Shown here: positions 32,816-42,000 of the stretch, piece by piece
Numbering within the stretch: the first letter of the stretch is position 1
How the letters are laid out: each line of letters opens with the position of its first letter
NCBI GenBank assembly: GCA_030834895.1
Contig: JAUQXA010000059.1
Span: forward strand, 62,001-126,000
Direction of reading: 5' to 3'
Length of the DNA stretch: 64,000 bases
Origin: Anaerolineales bacterium
GTDB lineage: Bacteria > Chloroflexota > Anaerolineae > Anaerolineales > Villigracilaceae
The notes under the pieces: model-generated
What the model was told of the DNA's origin: nothing
The model's input: the letters and a program-made list of their open reading frames with translations, nothing else
The model's database searches: none
Translations under genes and position numbers: made by a program

Positions 32816-35050
32816 ATGACGCTCGAGAAAAATACTCTTCTCCATAACCGATATCGAATTATTGAAATTCTTGGGCAGGGGGGCATGGGTTCTGTTTATC
32901 GCGCCACAGACGAGAATCTTGGCGTGCCGGTTGCCCTGAAGGAAAACCTTTTTACGACCGAAGAATACATGCGACAGTTTCGCCTCGAGGCGGTGATCCT
33001 GGCGAACCTGCGTCACCCGAACCTGCCGCGCGTTTCCGACCATTTTGAATTGGGTGAGCAGGGACAATACTTAATAATGGACTTCATCGAAGGTGAAGAC
33101 CTGCGTAACCGTATGGATCGTCTCGGTACGATTACCGAGGAGGACGCGATACAGATTGGCGCTGCCATTTGCGACGCGCTTGCCTATTTACACACCCGCA
33201 GACCTCCCATTTTGCACCGCGATATTAAGCCCGGTAATGTGAAGATTACTCCGGACGGACACATCTTCCTGGTGGACTTTGGCCTGGCAAAGGTATATCA
33301 GGGAAGCAATCAGGCAACCACAACAGGTGCGCGTGCCATGACGCCCGGTTACTCTCCCCCTGAACAATACGGTACAGCCCGCACCGATCCACGCACAGAT
33401 ATTTATTCGTTAGGCGCGACATTGTATGCAGCTATGTGCGGGGTGATTCCTGAGGATGGGCTTGCCCGCGCAATGGATAACGCCCAACTGACTCCGCTCC
33501 GCAAGCGCAACCCGAAGGTCTCACGTCGTTTTGCCGCCGCAATTGAAAAAGCCATGGCGGTCGACCCAAGCGACCGGTTCCAAAGCGCGGAAGAATTCAA
33601 GAAGGCTTTGCTGGGATCGAGTTCCAAAACCCAATTGCTTCCGGGCGGACATGTGGTTGAGCCTCCCCCCCCCGAAGCCTTCCTGCCAACCAATCCAAAC
33701 GAAGTGGTTGCTGCAAGGGAAAAGACTCCGCAACCGCCTGTAGCCGCTCCAATACAGCCGCCCGTTGTGGTGGAAGAGCAACCTTTTGTCTCCCCGCTTA
33801 AGAAGCAAAAAGAACGCGAACGGAAACGTCGTGCCGCCCTAATGCGGTTTTTCGTTTTTCTGCTACTATTGCTGATGGCACTTGTAGCAGGGGTGGCAGT
33901 TTCAATGCCCGCGATAATTCCGTCCAATGTCCGCAGTATGATTCCGTTTCTTCTGCCGACCAATACGGTTGCGCCTACGGTAACACCCTCTCCACTTCCC
34001 ACGCAGACGTTAACCCCGGCTCCTACAGCTACGTTCACGGCAACGTCAACTATGCCACCCACACCCACAGCGACAATCCTCCCTACGAATACAGGAACCC
34101 CACTCCCAACTGAAACTGCCATTGCAGAGGTTAGTCCAACGGTAACCGAAAATGCCGCAGCGGCCCTTCCATTGTCCGCCACTCCCATGGGAGGCTCGGG
34201 ACAGGTTGCATATGTATCGGATCGCTCGGGCCTGCCGCAAATCTATCTTGTTGATCTGGCAACCCAGAATTTGACTCAAATTACGGATATGTCCGAGGGA
34301 GCATGTCAGCCCTCCTGGTCGCCGGATGGTCAAAAGTTGGTTTTCATTTCCCCCTGCAAAGGCAAGGACGAGATTTATTACGGTGCCAACCTATACATTA
34401 TCAACGTGGACGGCAGCAACCTAAGACCGATTGTTTCTGCGCCTGGCAGTCACTTTGATCCTGCCTGGTCGCCGGATGGCAAGTTCATTGCATTTACCTC
34501 CATGCGTACAGGGAAGATGGAAATATTTGTATTGGATGCCAATGACTTGGTATCAGTCAATCAAACCACGAACAGCGCCAAAGGCGTCGAAACCCGCCAG
34601 CCTGCATGGTCACCCGATGGGACAAAGATTGTCTATGTGGTGAAACGGTTTGGTGTGTATCAGATATGGTTGATGAATGCAGATGGCACTCAACAAATGC
34701 AGATCGTTCGCAGCGGTGTGGCATACACCGATTACCTGCCCGCCTGGTCGCCGGATGGACAGGTAATATTGTTCAACCAGCGCTGCGCCACCAAGTTCTG
34801 CTTCCCATATCTGCTGAGCATTTCCGCTGTTGACCGTACTGTGGAACAGGGCTCGTTTTTGTCGTTGAATGTCATTACGATAGAGGACGTGGGGTACTCG
34901 CCCGACGGATTCTACCTTGTCTATGAAGGCGAGGATAAGGCTGAGAACAAGGATATTTATTACATGTCCATCACCGGCTCAAATATCGTTCGAATTACGA
35001 CAGACGAAGGGCTGGATTTCGATCCTGCCTGGAGACCGTCGGGAGATTGA
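32816..35050 (+). CDS. Ser/Thr protein kinase with extracellular PD40 propeller
   Basis: 744 residues. N-terminal Hanks-type kinase (about 13-265): GQGGMGSVYRA, Lys42, HRDIKPGN with Asp136, VDFGLAK, all intact. After a Pro-rich linker comes one membrane helix (about 345-367), a Thr/Pro-rich stalk (about 385-445) and a beta-propeller of TolB/PD40 repeats marked by five SPDG motifs (WSPDGQKLVF and similar). The propeller is outside and probably senses a ligand or wall component. A run of nine C at 33665-33673 in the linker is a possible slippage site. A terminator follows at 35082-35129. Confidence 0.93.
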   Translation: MTLEKNTLLHNRYRIIEILGQGGMGSVYRATDENLGVPVALKENLFTTEEYMRQFRLEAVILANLRHPNLPRVSDHFELGEQGQYLIMDFIEGEDLRNRMDRLGTITEEDAIQIGAAICDALAYLHTRRPPILHRDIKPGNVKITPDGHIFLVDFGLAKVYQGSNQATTTGARAMTPGYSPPEQYGTARTDPRTDIYSLGATLYAAMCGVIPEDGLARAMDNAQLTPLRKRNPKVSRRFAAAIEKAMAVDPSDRFQSAEEFKKALLGSSSKTQLLPGGHVVEPPPPEAFLPTNPNEVVAAREKTPQPPVAAPIQPPVVVEEQPFVSPLKKQKERERKRRAALMRFFVFLLLLLMALVAGVAVSMPAIIPSNVRSMIPFLLPTNTVAPTVTPSPLPTQTLTPAPTATFTATSTMPPTPTATILPTNTGTPLPTETAIAEVSPTVTENAAAALPLSATPMGGSGQVAYVSDRSGLPQIYLVDLATQNLTQITDMSEGACQPSWSPDGQKLVFISPCKGKDEIYYGANLYIINVDGSNLRPIVSAPGSHFDPAWSPDGKFIAFTSMRTGKMEIFVLDANDLVSVNQTTNSAKGVETRQPAWSPDGTKIVYVVKRFGVYQIWLMNADGTQQMQIVRSGVAYTDYLPAWSPDGQVILFNQRCATKFCFPYLLSISAVDRTVEQGSFLSLNVITIEDVGYSPDGFYLVYEGEDKAENKDIYYMSITGSNIVRITTDEGLDFDPAWRPSGD

Positions 35051-35081
35051 TGGATTATTAACGAGTTTCTTTTTCTGATGA

Positions 35082-35129
35082 AAAGACCTTCCTGTTTGGA
35101 CTTTACGTCAACCGGGAGGTCTTTTTTTT
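35082..35129 (+). terminator. Rho-independent terminator of the kinase gene
   Basis: AAAGACCT pairs with AGGTCTTT and is followed by a run of seven T. Confidence 0.8.
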
Positions 35130-35189
35130 ATATGGTTTGCAAATCTGATTCCAGCGAAGCGGAAGCCTACGAAATATGACACTTGACAC

Positions 35190-35218
35190 TTGTATCCTCT
35201 TTTATGTTTTGCTAAAGT
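35190..35218 (+). promoter_or_regulatory. Promoter of uspA
   Basis: TTGTAT (35190-35195), 17-base spacer, TAAAGT (35213-35218) with an extended -10 TGC. It predicts a transcript start near 35225, exactly at the outer arm of the nested inverted repeat that follows. TTGACA at 35183-35188 is an alternative -35. Confidence 0.45.
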
Positions 35219-35224
35219 AAATGT

Positions 35225-35350
35225 GGACATGTGCGCTTATCCAGGCGAAATGTCCCGCAGGCGCTGCCTGTTGAAGAATTGATGTAATCCAAACCTGCCT
35301 TTGGGGGAAACCCTGCGGGACGAGATGGAATATCTGGCGTGAACATGTCC
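35225..35350 (+). ncRNA. Structured 5' leader of uspA (nested inverted repeats)
   Basis: The outer arms GGACATGT (35225-35232) and ACATGTCC (35343-35350) are exact complements, and the inner arms GTCCCGCAGG (35252-35261) and CCTGCGGGAC (35312-35321) form a perfect 10-bp helix. The 50-base inner loop contains CTGCCTG and CAAACCTGCC, which could form more structure. The leader ends 24 bases before the uspA start, just ahead of its ribosome-binding site. It does not match any riboswitch consensus I can recall. It could be a cis-regulatory RNA or a dispersed element. Confidence 0.5.
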
Positions 35351-35374
35351 TTTGTAGAAAAAAGGAGATGTGAC

Positions 35375-35809
35375 ATGTATAAGAAAATTCTCGTTCCCCT
35401 TGATGGTACGCCGCTGGCAGAAGCGGTGCTTCCACATGCACAAGCCCTTGCAAAATCCGAAGGCGCGGAGCTCATCCTCTTGCGCGTAGCAGTAACGCCC
35501 AATCCAAACTTCTACCACCGTGACGAAGGTGAAGGGAGACTGATCACCGACCAGATAGAGGAGGAAGCGTTGGATTACATGAAGATGGAGTCCGCCAAAT
35601 TGGAGAACGAAGGCACCAAGGTCACAGCTATCACGCGCGACGGCACGATTCCCGATACGATCCTGAAGGTTGCCGAGGAAACACACGCCGATGTCATCGC
35701 CATGTCCACGCATGGACGTATTGGCATGCAGCGTTTATTCCAGGGCAGTGTCGCCGACGAAGTTGTGCATGCCTCGCACATCCCCGTCATGCTGATTCAT
35801 CCAAATTAG
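35375..35809 (+). CDS. uspA: Universal stress protein (UspA family)
   Basis: 144-residue protein with the UspA fold: KKILVPLDGTPLAEAVLPHA at the N-terminus and the ATP-binding signature ISMSTHGRIG-like segment (MSTHGRIGMQRLFQGSVADE, near residues 109-128), that is G-x2-G-x8-G-S. It thus belongs to the nucleotide-binding class. The start was placed at MYKKILVPL, preceded by AAAGGAG; the longer frame to 35339 lies in the structured leader. Single-gene unit with its own promoter and terminator. Members help cells survive starvation or redox stress. Confidence 0.92.
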   Translation: MYKKILVPLDGTPLAEAVLPHAQALAKSEGAELILLRVAVTPNPNFYHRDEGEGRLITDQIEEEALDYMKMESAKLENEGTKVTAITRDGTIPDTILKVAEETHADVIAMSTHGRIGMQRLFQGSVADEVVHASHIPVMLIHPN

Positions 35810-35842
35810 GTGACTTACGCTTCGACAATCGAACAGTTTGGA

Positions 35843-35887
35843 AAACAGCCTCCTGATTCCGAGGGTCGGAAGGCTGTTTGTTTTTTT
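35843..35887 (+). terminator. Rho-independent terminator of uspA
   Basis: AAACAGCCT pairs with AGGCTGTTT, with an inner TCCG/CGGA pairing, followed by a T run. Confidence 0.8.
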
Positions 35888-36014
35888 AAGGGATCAGCCG
35901 CAGGTGCCCTTCGCTGTCCATGATGACCAATTCCTGTTCCCACCAAACGGGATAGTACTTGACCTCCGCCCAGGACAGAATCATGTTGTTGTAGTGCGGG
36001 GACAACAACGAGAA
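35886..36014 (-). pseudogene. C-terminal remnant, probable penicillin-acylase family gene
   Basis: A 42-codon minus-strand frame ending in TAA at 35886-35888. Its sequence, SPHYNNMILSWAEVKYYPVW then WEQELVIMDSEGHLRLIP, resembles the extreme C-terminus of penicillin amidases (SPHY, a Trp, then a YYP/Y-P motif and a Leu-Pro end). Upstream the frame stops at a TGA, and the region is occupied by the SRP RNA gene, so only the tail is left. The match is from memory of the family, not from alignment. A 32-residue ORF from the ATG at 35984 is possible but looks like part of the remnant. Confidence 0.45.
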
Positions 36015-36031
36015 TCAATCCCCGATTCGTG

Positions 36032-36150
36032 AAAAAAAAACATCCGGGCAGGCTGACGGCGGCACCCGAAGACACTTCCTTACCGTTGCTATCTTTCGAT
36101 CCTGGCGGGGTTTGAAAGGCTTCGCCGCGCCGGGCCTGCCCGGACAAGGC
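36032..36150 (-). ncRNA. ffs: Small signal recognition particle RNA
   Basis: Minus-strand RNA of about 115 nt forming one long hairpin: TCCGGGCAGGC (36134-36144) pairs with GCCTGCCCGGA (36044-36054). The apical domain IV has the conserved SRP core: CCAGG, a short stem closed by a GAAA tetraloop, AGCA on the other side, then GGTAAGG and GGTGCCG as in bacterial 4.5S RNA. Transcription ends in a run of nine U. A strong promoter stands upstream. With Ffh it targets inner-membrane proteins. The tetraloop is GAAA, where GGAA is commonest, and AGCAAC replaces AGCAGC. Confidence 0.85.
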
Positions 36151-36153
36151 GCA

Positions 36154-36182
36154 AGGATACCCGATGTGAGAAGGGGTGTCAA
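36154..36182 (-). promoter_or_regulatory. Promoter of the SRP RNA gene
   Basis: Consensus -35 TTGACA (36177-36182) and -10 TATCCT (36154-36159) with exactly 17 bases between them. It is the strongest promoter seen in the window, as expected for a stable RNA gene. Confidence 0.85.
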
Positions 36183-36187
36183 CTTTG

Positions 36188-37567
36188 TTATTGTGATTCC
36201 ATCATGGTAAGAAAGATTTCCACCAGTTTCGGGTCAAAAAGGCACCCCGATTTTTCGCGCAGGTAATTGATGACCTCCTCGGTCGGGACTTTTTTCCGGT
36301 AGGGACGGTCGCTGCGCAGCGCATCCCATACATCCACGATTGAAAAGAGCCGTGCGGCAAGGGGAATGTCTTCACCTTTTAACCCACGGGGATAACCACT
36401 TCCGTCCCACCTTTCGTGGTGACAAAATGGAATCACCAGCGCGGGGCGCAGATATGCGATCGGGTAGAGCATATCGTAGGCGTACTTCGGATGCTGGCGC
36501 ATTTTTCCCCATTCCACTTCGTTCAATGGACCGGGCTTTTGCAATATTTCATCGGGGATTGCCATTTTACCCATATCATGTAATAACGCGCCGCGGCGGA
36601 TATGGACAAGCTCCTCTCCGGAGAAGCCCACCTTTTCAGCCACTTTGACGGTCAATTCTGTAACGCGCTGGGTATGTCCTTCAGTTTCCCGATCACGCAA
36701 GTCAAGGGCGCGCACCCAGCCTTCGATGGTTCTCTCGTAGGCTTCCCGCAGATCATCGTGGGCCTCTTGCAAGGCCTTCCCCGCCTTCTTTCGCTCGGTA
36801 ATGTCACGGGATGCGGTTTGGATTTCAACGACAGAATTGATTTTGGAATCGAGTACGGCCCGGGCGGATGATTCCAGCCAGACGTAATGCCCACCCTTGT
36901 GCTTTGCCTCGTAGGTGACGATGTTGGTTACTTCATGTCCATTCCCTTTGAATACGCTTTCGATGAAGGCGCGGTCTTTTTCGTGCACGAGGTCGAAAAT
37001 AATTCTCCCTGTCAATTCCTCGGGGGTGTAGCCGAGAATGGTCTTGCAGGCCGGGGAGACATATAACATTTTTCCGTCGATGGCAACCCGCGCAATCATG
37101 TCACTGGCATTTTCGGCCAGCAGGCGGAATTGGGACTCGCTTTCGCGCAATGCCTCCTGCATGCGGATGCGTTCGGCACGCGCGACCCACTGCGCGACGG
37201 CGCGCTCTGCAATGTGGGGCATATCCAGCATGGACTCCGGCGATTTGACGACATAATCCAACGCGCCGGATTTGAGCGCCTCCACTGCGATGCGCTCGTT
37301 GCCGTAGCTTGTCATCAGGATGATGGGGGTGGCAAGCGGATCGTGACGGTTGGGCAGCAATTCCATGCTTTCGCCATCGGGCAGTCGCCAATCGGCGATG
37401 ATGAGCGATGGCTCACGGACAAGCATCTTGGCGCGCGCTTCAACCAGAGATTTTGCCCGTTGGATCTCAAATTTTCCATCCTCACCTTCAAATGCACGTT
37501 GAATCAATTCTGCATGGGGGTCTTCGTCTTCAATTAAAAGGATATTGATAATTTCTTCCGCCATCAT
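36188..37567 (-). CDS. Response regulator: REC-PAS-HD-GYP
   Basis: 459 residues: a receiver domain (about 6-125, phosphoacceptor Asp59 in IIADWRLPDG), a PAS domain (about 145-265, ending ITERKKAGKA) and an HD-GYP domain (about 285-455). The HD-GYP is complete: HDMGKMAIPD, HHERWDGSGYP and FSIVDVWDALRSDRPYR. It is expected to hydrolyse c-di-GMP when phosphorylated. It follows the single-domain regulator 37586-38029 by 18 bases, so the two form an operon. No cognate kinase is adjacent. Unlike the HD-GYP at the window start, its HH pair is intact. Confidence 0.93.
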   Translation of the reverse strand: MMAEEIINILLIEDEDPHAELIQRAFEGEDGKFEIQRAKSLVEARAKMLVREPSLIIADWRLPDGESMELLPNRHDPLATPIILMTSYGNERIAVEALKSGALDYVVKSPESMLDMPHIAERAVAQWVARAERIRMQEALRESESQFRLLAENASDMIARVAIDGKMLYVSPACKTILGYTPEELTGRIIFDLVHEKDRAFIESVFKGNGHEVTNIVTYEAKHKGGHYVWLESSARAVLDSKINSVVEIQTASRDITERKKAGKALQEAHDDLREAYERTIEGWVRALDLRDRETEGHTQRVTELTVKVAEKVGFSGEELVHIRRGALLHDMGKMAIPDEILQKPGPLNEVEWGKMRQHPKYAYDMLYPIAYLRPALVIPFCHHERWDGSGYPRGLKGEDIPLAARLFSIVDVWDALRSDRPYRKKVPTEEVINYLREKSGCLFDPKLVEIFLTMMESQ

Positions 37568-37585
37568 CCACTTCCAGTAACGCCT

Positions 37586-38029
37586 TTAAACACGCGGGTG
37601 TGAGTTCCAACCCAGCCAGTAAAAACCAAGGTCATTCATCAATTTGTTGAAGTCGTCAAAACCGACAGGCTTGACGAGATAACTGTTGACATGGTGATCG
37701 TAGGCTCGAATCATGTCCCTGTCCGCTTCCGAGGTGGTGAGGATGATCACAGGGATGTTCTTTAGCTCGTCATTCTCCTTGATGACCTTCAGCACTTCAA
37801 GCCCGTCCACGCGCGGCAGGCGCAGGTCAAGCAGGATCATATGCGGGCGTGGCGTGGATTCTGGGTCCGTGTATTCATTACGTCGAAGCAGGTAATCCAG
37901 GGCGGCCTGTCCATCGACAAAATGTTTAATCCTGTTGGCAATACGGTGATCTTCCAGGGTCCTGATTACCAGTTCCGCATGATCCATATTGTCTTCCACA
38001 AGTAAAACCAGTACAGGTTCACCCTCCAT
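37586..38029 (-). CDS. Single-domain response regulator (Rcp1/CheY-like)
   Basis: 147-residue stand-alone receiver of the Rcp1 type often paired with phytochrome or PAS kinases. Acidic pocket ED (residues 12-13), phosphoacceptor Asp68 in ILLDLRLPRVDG, Thr/Ser in ILTTSEADRD and Lys in YLVKPVGFDDF are all present. The N-terminus VLVLLVEDNMDHAEL is typical. An AAGGAG site precedes the ATG. First gene of a two-gene operon with the HD-GYP regulator. Confidence 0.92.
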   Translation of the reverse strand: MEGEPVLVLLVEDNMDHAELVIRTLEDHRIANRIKHFVDGQAALDYLLRRNEYTDPESTPRPHMILLDLRLPRVDGLEVLKVIKENDELKNIPVIILTTSEADRDMIRAYDHHVNSYLVKPVGFDDFNKLMNDLGFYWLGWNSHPRV

Positions 38030-38193
38030 GAGGTTTCTCCTTCTTGCATTTTGTTTATATTGTAAACCATTTGCTTTGCTTTGAAATTAGGAAATTTGCG
38101 GCTTACAATTTTGTGCGTCAACACGTGCGTCTTGGCAAATTCTGCCGTGTTCATTCTTCCGGAGTCCGCGGTAATCAAGCAAGACCATCGTGT

Positions 38194-38199
38194 TATAAT
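38194..38199 (+). promoter_or_regulatory. -10 box for the rsbV-rsbW-rsbU cluster
   Basis: TATAAT 49 bases before the STAS-protein ATG. No strong -35 hexamer is visible. The 218-base divergent gap to the response regulator holds nothing else I can recognise. Confidence 0.5.
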
Positions 38200-38247
38200 T
38201 TTGAAGAAGGTATCGTATAAAACCATTTCAGTTTCGGAGGAACAAAC

Positions 38248-38583
38248 ATGGAAGTTACGACTCAGGAATTCAAGCATTGCGACCTGATCAAGGTAAAGGG
38301 ACGTGTGGACAGCGCGACCTCCCCCGCTTTTGCCAGGGCGCTTGAGAAGGCAAATGAAAAAGGGTGTTTCAAAATCGCTGTTGACATGAGTGAGCTCGAA
38401 TACATGTCGAGCGCGGGTTTTCGCGCCCTGCTTGCCTCCCAGCGAAATTGCAAGCGATACAACCGCGGTGAATTGGTGCTTGTGTCCGTGCCGGAACGCA
38501 TCCGCGAGGCATTGGAACTGGCCGGCTTTACGGAACTCTTCAAGACCTTCGACGATCCTATTACGGCTGTGGGCAGTTTCTAG
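38248..38583 (+). CDS. rsbV: STAS anti-sigma-factor antagonist (RsbV-like)
   Basis: 111-residue single STAS domain. The regulatory phosphorylation site is in LEYMSSAGFRALL (Ser54/Ser55), as in SpoIIAA and RsbV. When unphosphorylated it should bind the adjacent kinase (RsbW-like, 38657-39067) and release that kinase's target; the RsbU-like phosphatase further downstream should remove the phosphate. The ATG follows GGAGG. A hairpin (38609-38641) lies between it and rsbW. Confidence 0.9.
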   Translation: MEVTTQEFKHCDLIKVKGRVDSATSPAFARALEKANEKGCFKIAVDMSELEYMSSAGFRALLASQRNCKRYNRGELVLVSVPERIREALELAGFTELFKTFDDPITAVGSF

Positions 38584-38608
38584 GAAAGGAACAGACTGGA
38601 AGCGAAAC

Positions 38609-38641
38609 GCCGCCTCTTCATTTTTTAATGAGAGAGGCGGC
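38609..38641 (+). terminator. Hairpin between rsbV and rsbW (attenuator or terminator)
   Basis: GCCGCCTCT pairs with AGAGGCGGC around a T/A-rich loop that itself can pair. Only TTTCC follows, so termination may be partial, giving more rsbV transcript than rsbW/rsbU. Confidence 0.5.
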
Positions 38642-38656
38642 TTTCCATCTTGACTT

Positions 38657-39067
38657 ATGCCGAAGATGACCTTTCCTGCTCGATTCGAGTTTCTGGATGA
38701 GATTCGCGAGTTTGTTGCCGAGATTGCGCGTGAGGGCGGTTTCAATGAAAAGGAGATTTACTCCCTTCAGCTTGCGGCTGACGAAGCTGCGACCAACATC
38801 ATCGAACACGCCTATGAAGGCGTTTCGGACGCCGATTTCGATGTAACCTGCGAAATGGATGATGATGTATTTGTCATTGCCATGCGCGATACCGGCAGGC
38901 CTTTTAATCCATCCAATGTGAGGCTTCCCAACCTGAAGGCCGACCTGTCAGAGCGCAAAATCGGGGGGCTTGGCGTGTATCTCATGCGGAAGCTCATGGA
39001 TGAAGTTCATTACATATCCAACCCGAGAACGGGGAATTTGTTGACGATGACCAAGCGGAGGGGATGA
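38657..39067 (+). CDS. rsbW: Anti-sigma regulatory serine kinase (RsbW-like)
   Basis: 136-residue HATPase_c_2 protein: N-box LAADEAATNIIEHAYEG, G1-type DTGRPFNP, and the G2 lid GGLGVYLMRKLMDEV. These kinases phosphorylate an RsbV-like STAS protein and hold a sigma factor or another output protein. No sigma-factor gene is adjacent, so the output is not known. It ends 6 bases before the RsbU-like gene, indicating cotranscription. Confidence 0.9.
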   Translation: MPKMTFPARFEFLDEIREFVAEIAREGGFNEKEIYSLQLAADEAATNIIEHAYEGVSDADFDVTCEMDDDVFVIAMRDTGRPFNPSNVRLPNLKADLSERKIGGLGVYLMRKLMDEVHYISNPRTGNLLTMTKRRG

Positions 39068-39073
39068 TTCCGC

Positions 39074-42000
39074 ATGGAAAAAGTAAAGCGGGCTGTGAAT
39101 TCCGAAGTATCGGACTGGAATCAACTTGCGAGTCTGGGGGAACAGATCCGCAACGAGGAATCTTTCAGCGCGCAGTGTGACCGCATCGTGTCCATGACCT
39201 CCAACCTGCTGGCTGGCAACGTGGTTGTGTGGCTGAACGAAAATTCCTTTCGCCTGCCTGATTGGGAGGAAGGTCGCGTCTTTCCGCCCCAGCCGCCATT
39301 GGCTGGAATGAAACTGACCATTAGGGAGGGGAAACTTGTCACACAATCCGGCAAAGGGAAAAAGTCCGCCATTCGAAACGCTCCAGACAGTGCCTCCCAC
39401 CAAACCTTTGCTGCCATCCCGCTCATCGATCATGGGATCACACTTGGAGCGATTCAAGTCACACGCCCAAAGCGTTCCTCCTTTTCACTTGAAGAACTTA
39501 ACCTGTTGCAAGGCATCGGACAGATTGCTGCTGTCAGTCTTTCCGCCTCCCATCGCGCCGAAGTGGAGCAATTCCGTCTCAGGCAGATCAACCTCGTGCG
39601 TGAGGTCAGCGCGCAGATCGCCAATGTTCTCGATTTGGATGAACTGTCCAAACGGGTCACCAAACTTATTCAAATTACGTTCAATTATTATTACGTTGCC
39701 ATCTTCACCCTGGACGCCAATTCGCAGGTCTTTCGTTTTCGATCCAGCGCTGTCGCCCCACGCAAGGGGAGGAGGAAAGCCTCCATCGCCCCCGAGGTTG
39801 AGATCGGACAAGGACTGATCGGCGAAGCCGCCTTGTATGGGAAACAGATCGTTTGCGACGATGTCCGCTCCGATCTCCGTTACCGTTTCATCGACAGCCT
39901 GCCTGAAACGCAATCGGAAGTCGTCATCCCGCTAAAAATCGAAGACCGTGTGCTGGGCGTGTTGGATGTGCAGAGCAACCAGCCCCATGCCTTCCATCCA
40001 AATGACCTTTTGATTCTCAATGCGCTGGCGGATAACATCGCACAGGCCGTGGAGGGCGCGCGTCTCTACAACGGACTGCGCCGCCGTGCAAACCAGTTGA
40101 CCCTGGTGTCGGAAGTAAGCAAAAGCGTCTCTTCCACACTTGATCTGCCGACGATCATGCAAAATGCCGCATTTCTCATTCATGAAAAATTCGGCTATCC
40201 ATATGTTTCGTTGTTCACGGTTCATCCCAACCGCCGCTTGATTGTTTACGAAGCAGGGAGCGGCAAGCGCAGTAAAAAACTGGCGGGTTATAGAATTCCA
40301 CTCGATGACTCTGACGGCATCATGCCGTGGGTGGCGCGTAACGCGCAAACCGTGCTTGCCAATGACGTTTTCAACCATCCGCGCTACGTGCCCTCGCCCC
40401 TGCCGCCGCGAAACACGAAATCTGAACTTTGCGTGCCGCTCGTCTTTAACAGTAAGGTGATTGGGCTGCTTGATATTCAATCGGACAAACTCAATGCCTT
40501 CACCGAAGAGGACCAGATGATGTTCGAAGCGGTGGGTGATGCCATGGCCGCGGCCATTCGCAATGCAGACCTTTATCGGTCAGAACAGTGGCGACGTCAG
40601 GTCTCCGATAGCCTGCGCGAAGTGGCCGGTCTGATCTCGGATAATGCCGGTGTGGACGAAGTGCTTGAGACCATCCTCTCCGAATTGGACCGTAACCTGC
40701 CGATTGACATTTCCGCCGTCTGGCTTTTGGAGGATGACGAGTTGTGTCTCTCTGCCGTGCATGGCGTGGATGGCGGAAAGCTCGACAGCGCGTGCATTGC
40801 CAATCCCGACTCGGTCTATGCCATGGCTCAGGCGATGATGTCGGATGTGCCCATTATCCGCCGCCCTGGTGAACCGTTCTGGCCATCCGGCTTGACGGCC
40901 GGTTATGAACAAGCCTATTCATCCATTGCCGCGCCATTGCGCGTGGGTAACCATCCGCTGGGTGTGTTGACTTTGGCGCACCACACATCGGGAAGATATG
41001 GTCACGAAGCGCAGGATATAACTGCCACGTTCGCAAGTTACGCGTCGGTGGCCATCGAAAATGCACGTCTCTACGATGCCGCGCAGGAACAGGCGTATGC
41101 ATCCGCCGCGTTGTTGCAGGTGGCGCAGGCGGTGGTTAGTTTGAGCGACCTCGATGAAATTCTCGGTTCGATCACGCGTATCATGCCCATCCTTGTGGGA
41201 GTTCAGCGGGTGGTGTTGTATCGTTGGGATGTCGAACGCGAAACATTCAACGTTTCACATGAGTATGGTTTCTCGGACGCGCAGCGTGAAGAAGCTGCGA
41301 TGACGGAACGTGAGTTCAGTCCCCGCGACTTCCCCCTGCTTGACTCTGCCGCCGCACAGAATCGCATGCTGACGATTCCACTCGGGCCCGGAGCTAATCC
41401 CAAATCCTGGCCGGAGATTCAGCCCGAGGCGTTGGGCGAAGTGGACATGGGAGCCGCCGCCCGATTATTGATTGCCGTGCCCATCTCCATCAAGCATGAC
41501 ATATTTGGCATGATGCTTGTTGAGGAAGCTGAGAAGGGACGCCGCTTCCGCGCGCGCCGCATCGAGATCATCAACGGCATTGCGCAACAGGCGGCGCTTG
41601 CCATTCAAAACGATTTGCTGCAACAGGAGATGGTGGTGCGCGAACGCCTCGAGACCGAAGTGCAACTGGCGCGCCAGATCCAGCAGACATTTATCCCGCA
41701 GTCCCTGCCGACACTTGAGACGTGGCAGTTTGCCGCTCGCTGGCGGACGGCGCGTCAAGTAGGCGGCGACTTCTACGATGTGATCGAACTGCCAAATAAC
41801 AAGATCGGACTGTTCATCGCGGACGTGGCGGACAAGGGCATGCCTGCCGCCCTGTTCATGGCATTGACGCGGACCCTGTTGCGGGCCGCTGCCATTGAAA
41901 TGAAGTCACCTGTTGACGTGCTGCGTCGTGTCAACGATCAGCTCCTGCCCGATACACAACAGGGTATGTTTGTGACTGCTGTGTACGGTGTGTTGGATGT

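Noticed and set aside
33403..34188. 261-codon minus-strand frame with Val/Gly repeats
   Set aside because: The repetitive VGVGV pattern is the complement of the Thr/Pro-rich stalk of the kinase.
35225..35350. Known riboswitch (TPP, cobalamin, guanidine, c-di-GMP)
   Set aside because: None of the conserved core sequences of these classes is present by eye; it is left as an unassigned structured leader.
35815..36147. 110-codon minus-strand frame across the SRP RNA region
   Set aside because: No protein-like sequence; the RNA secondary structure, promoter and U tract explain the region better.
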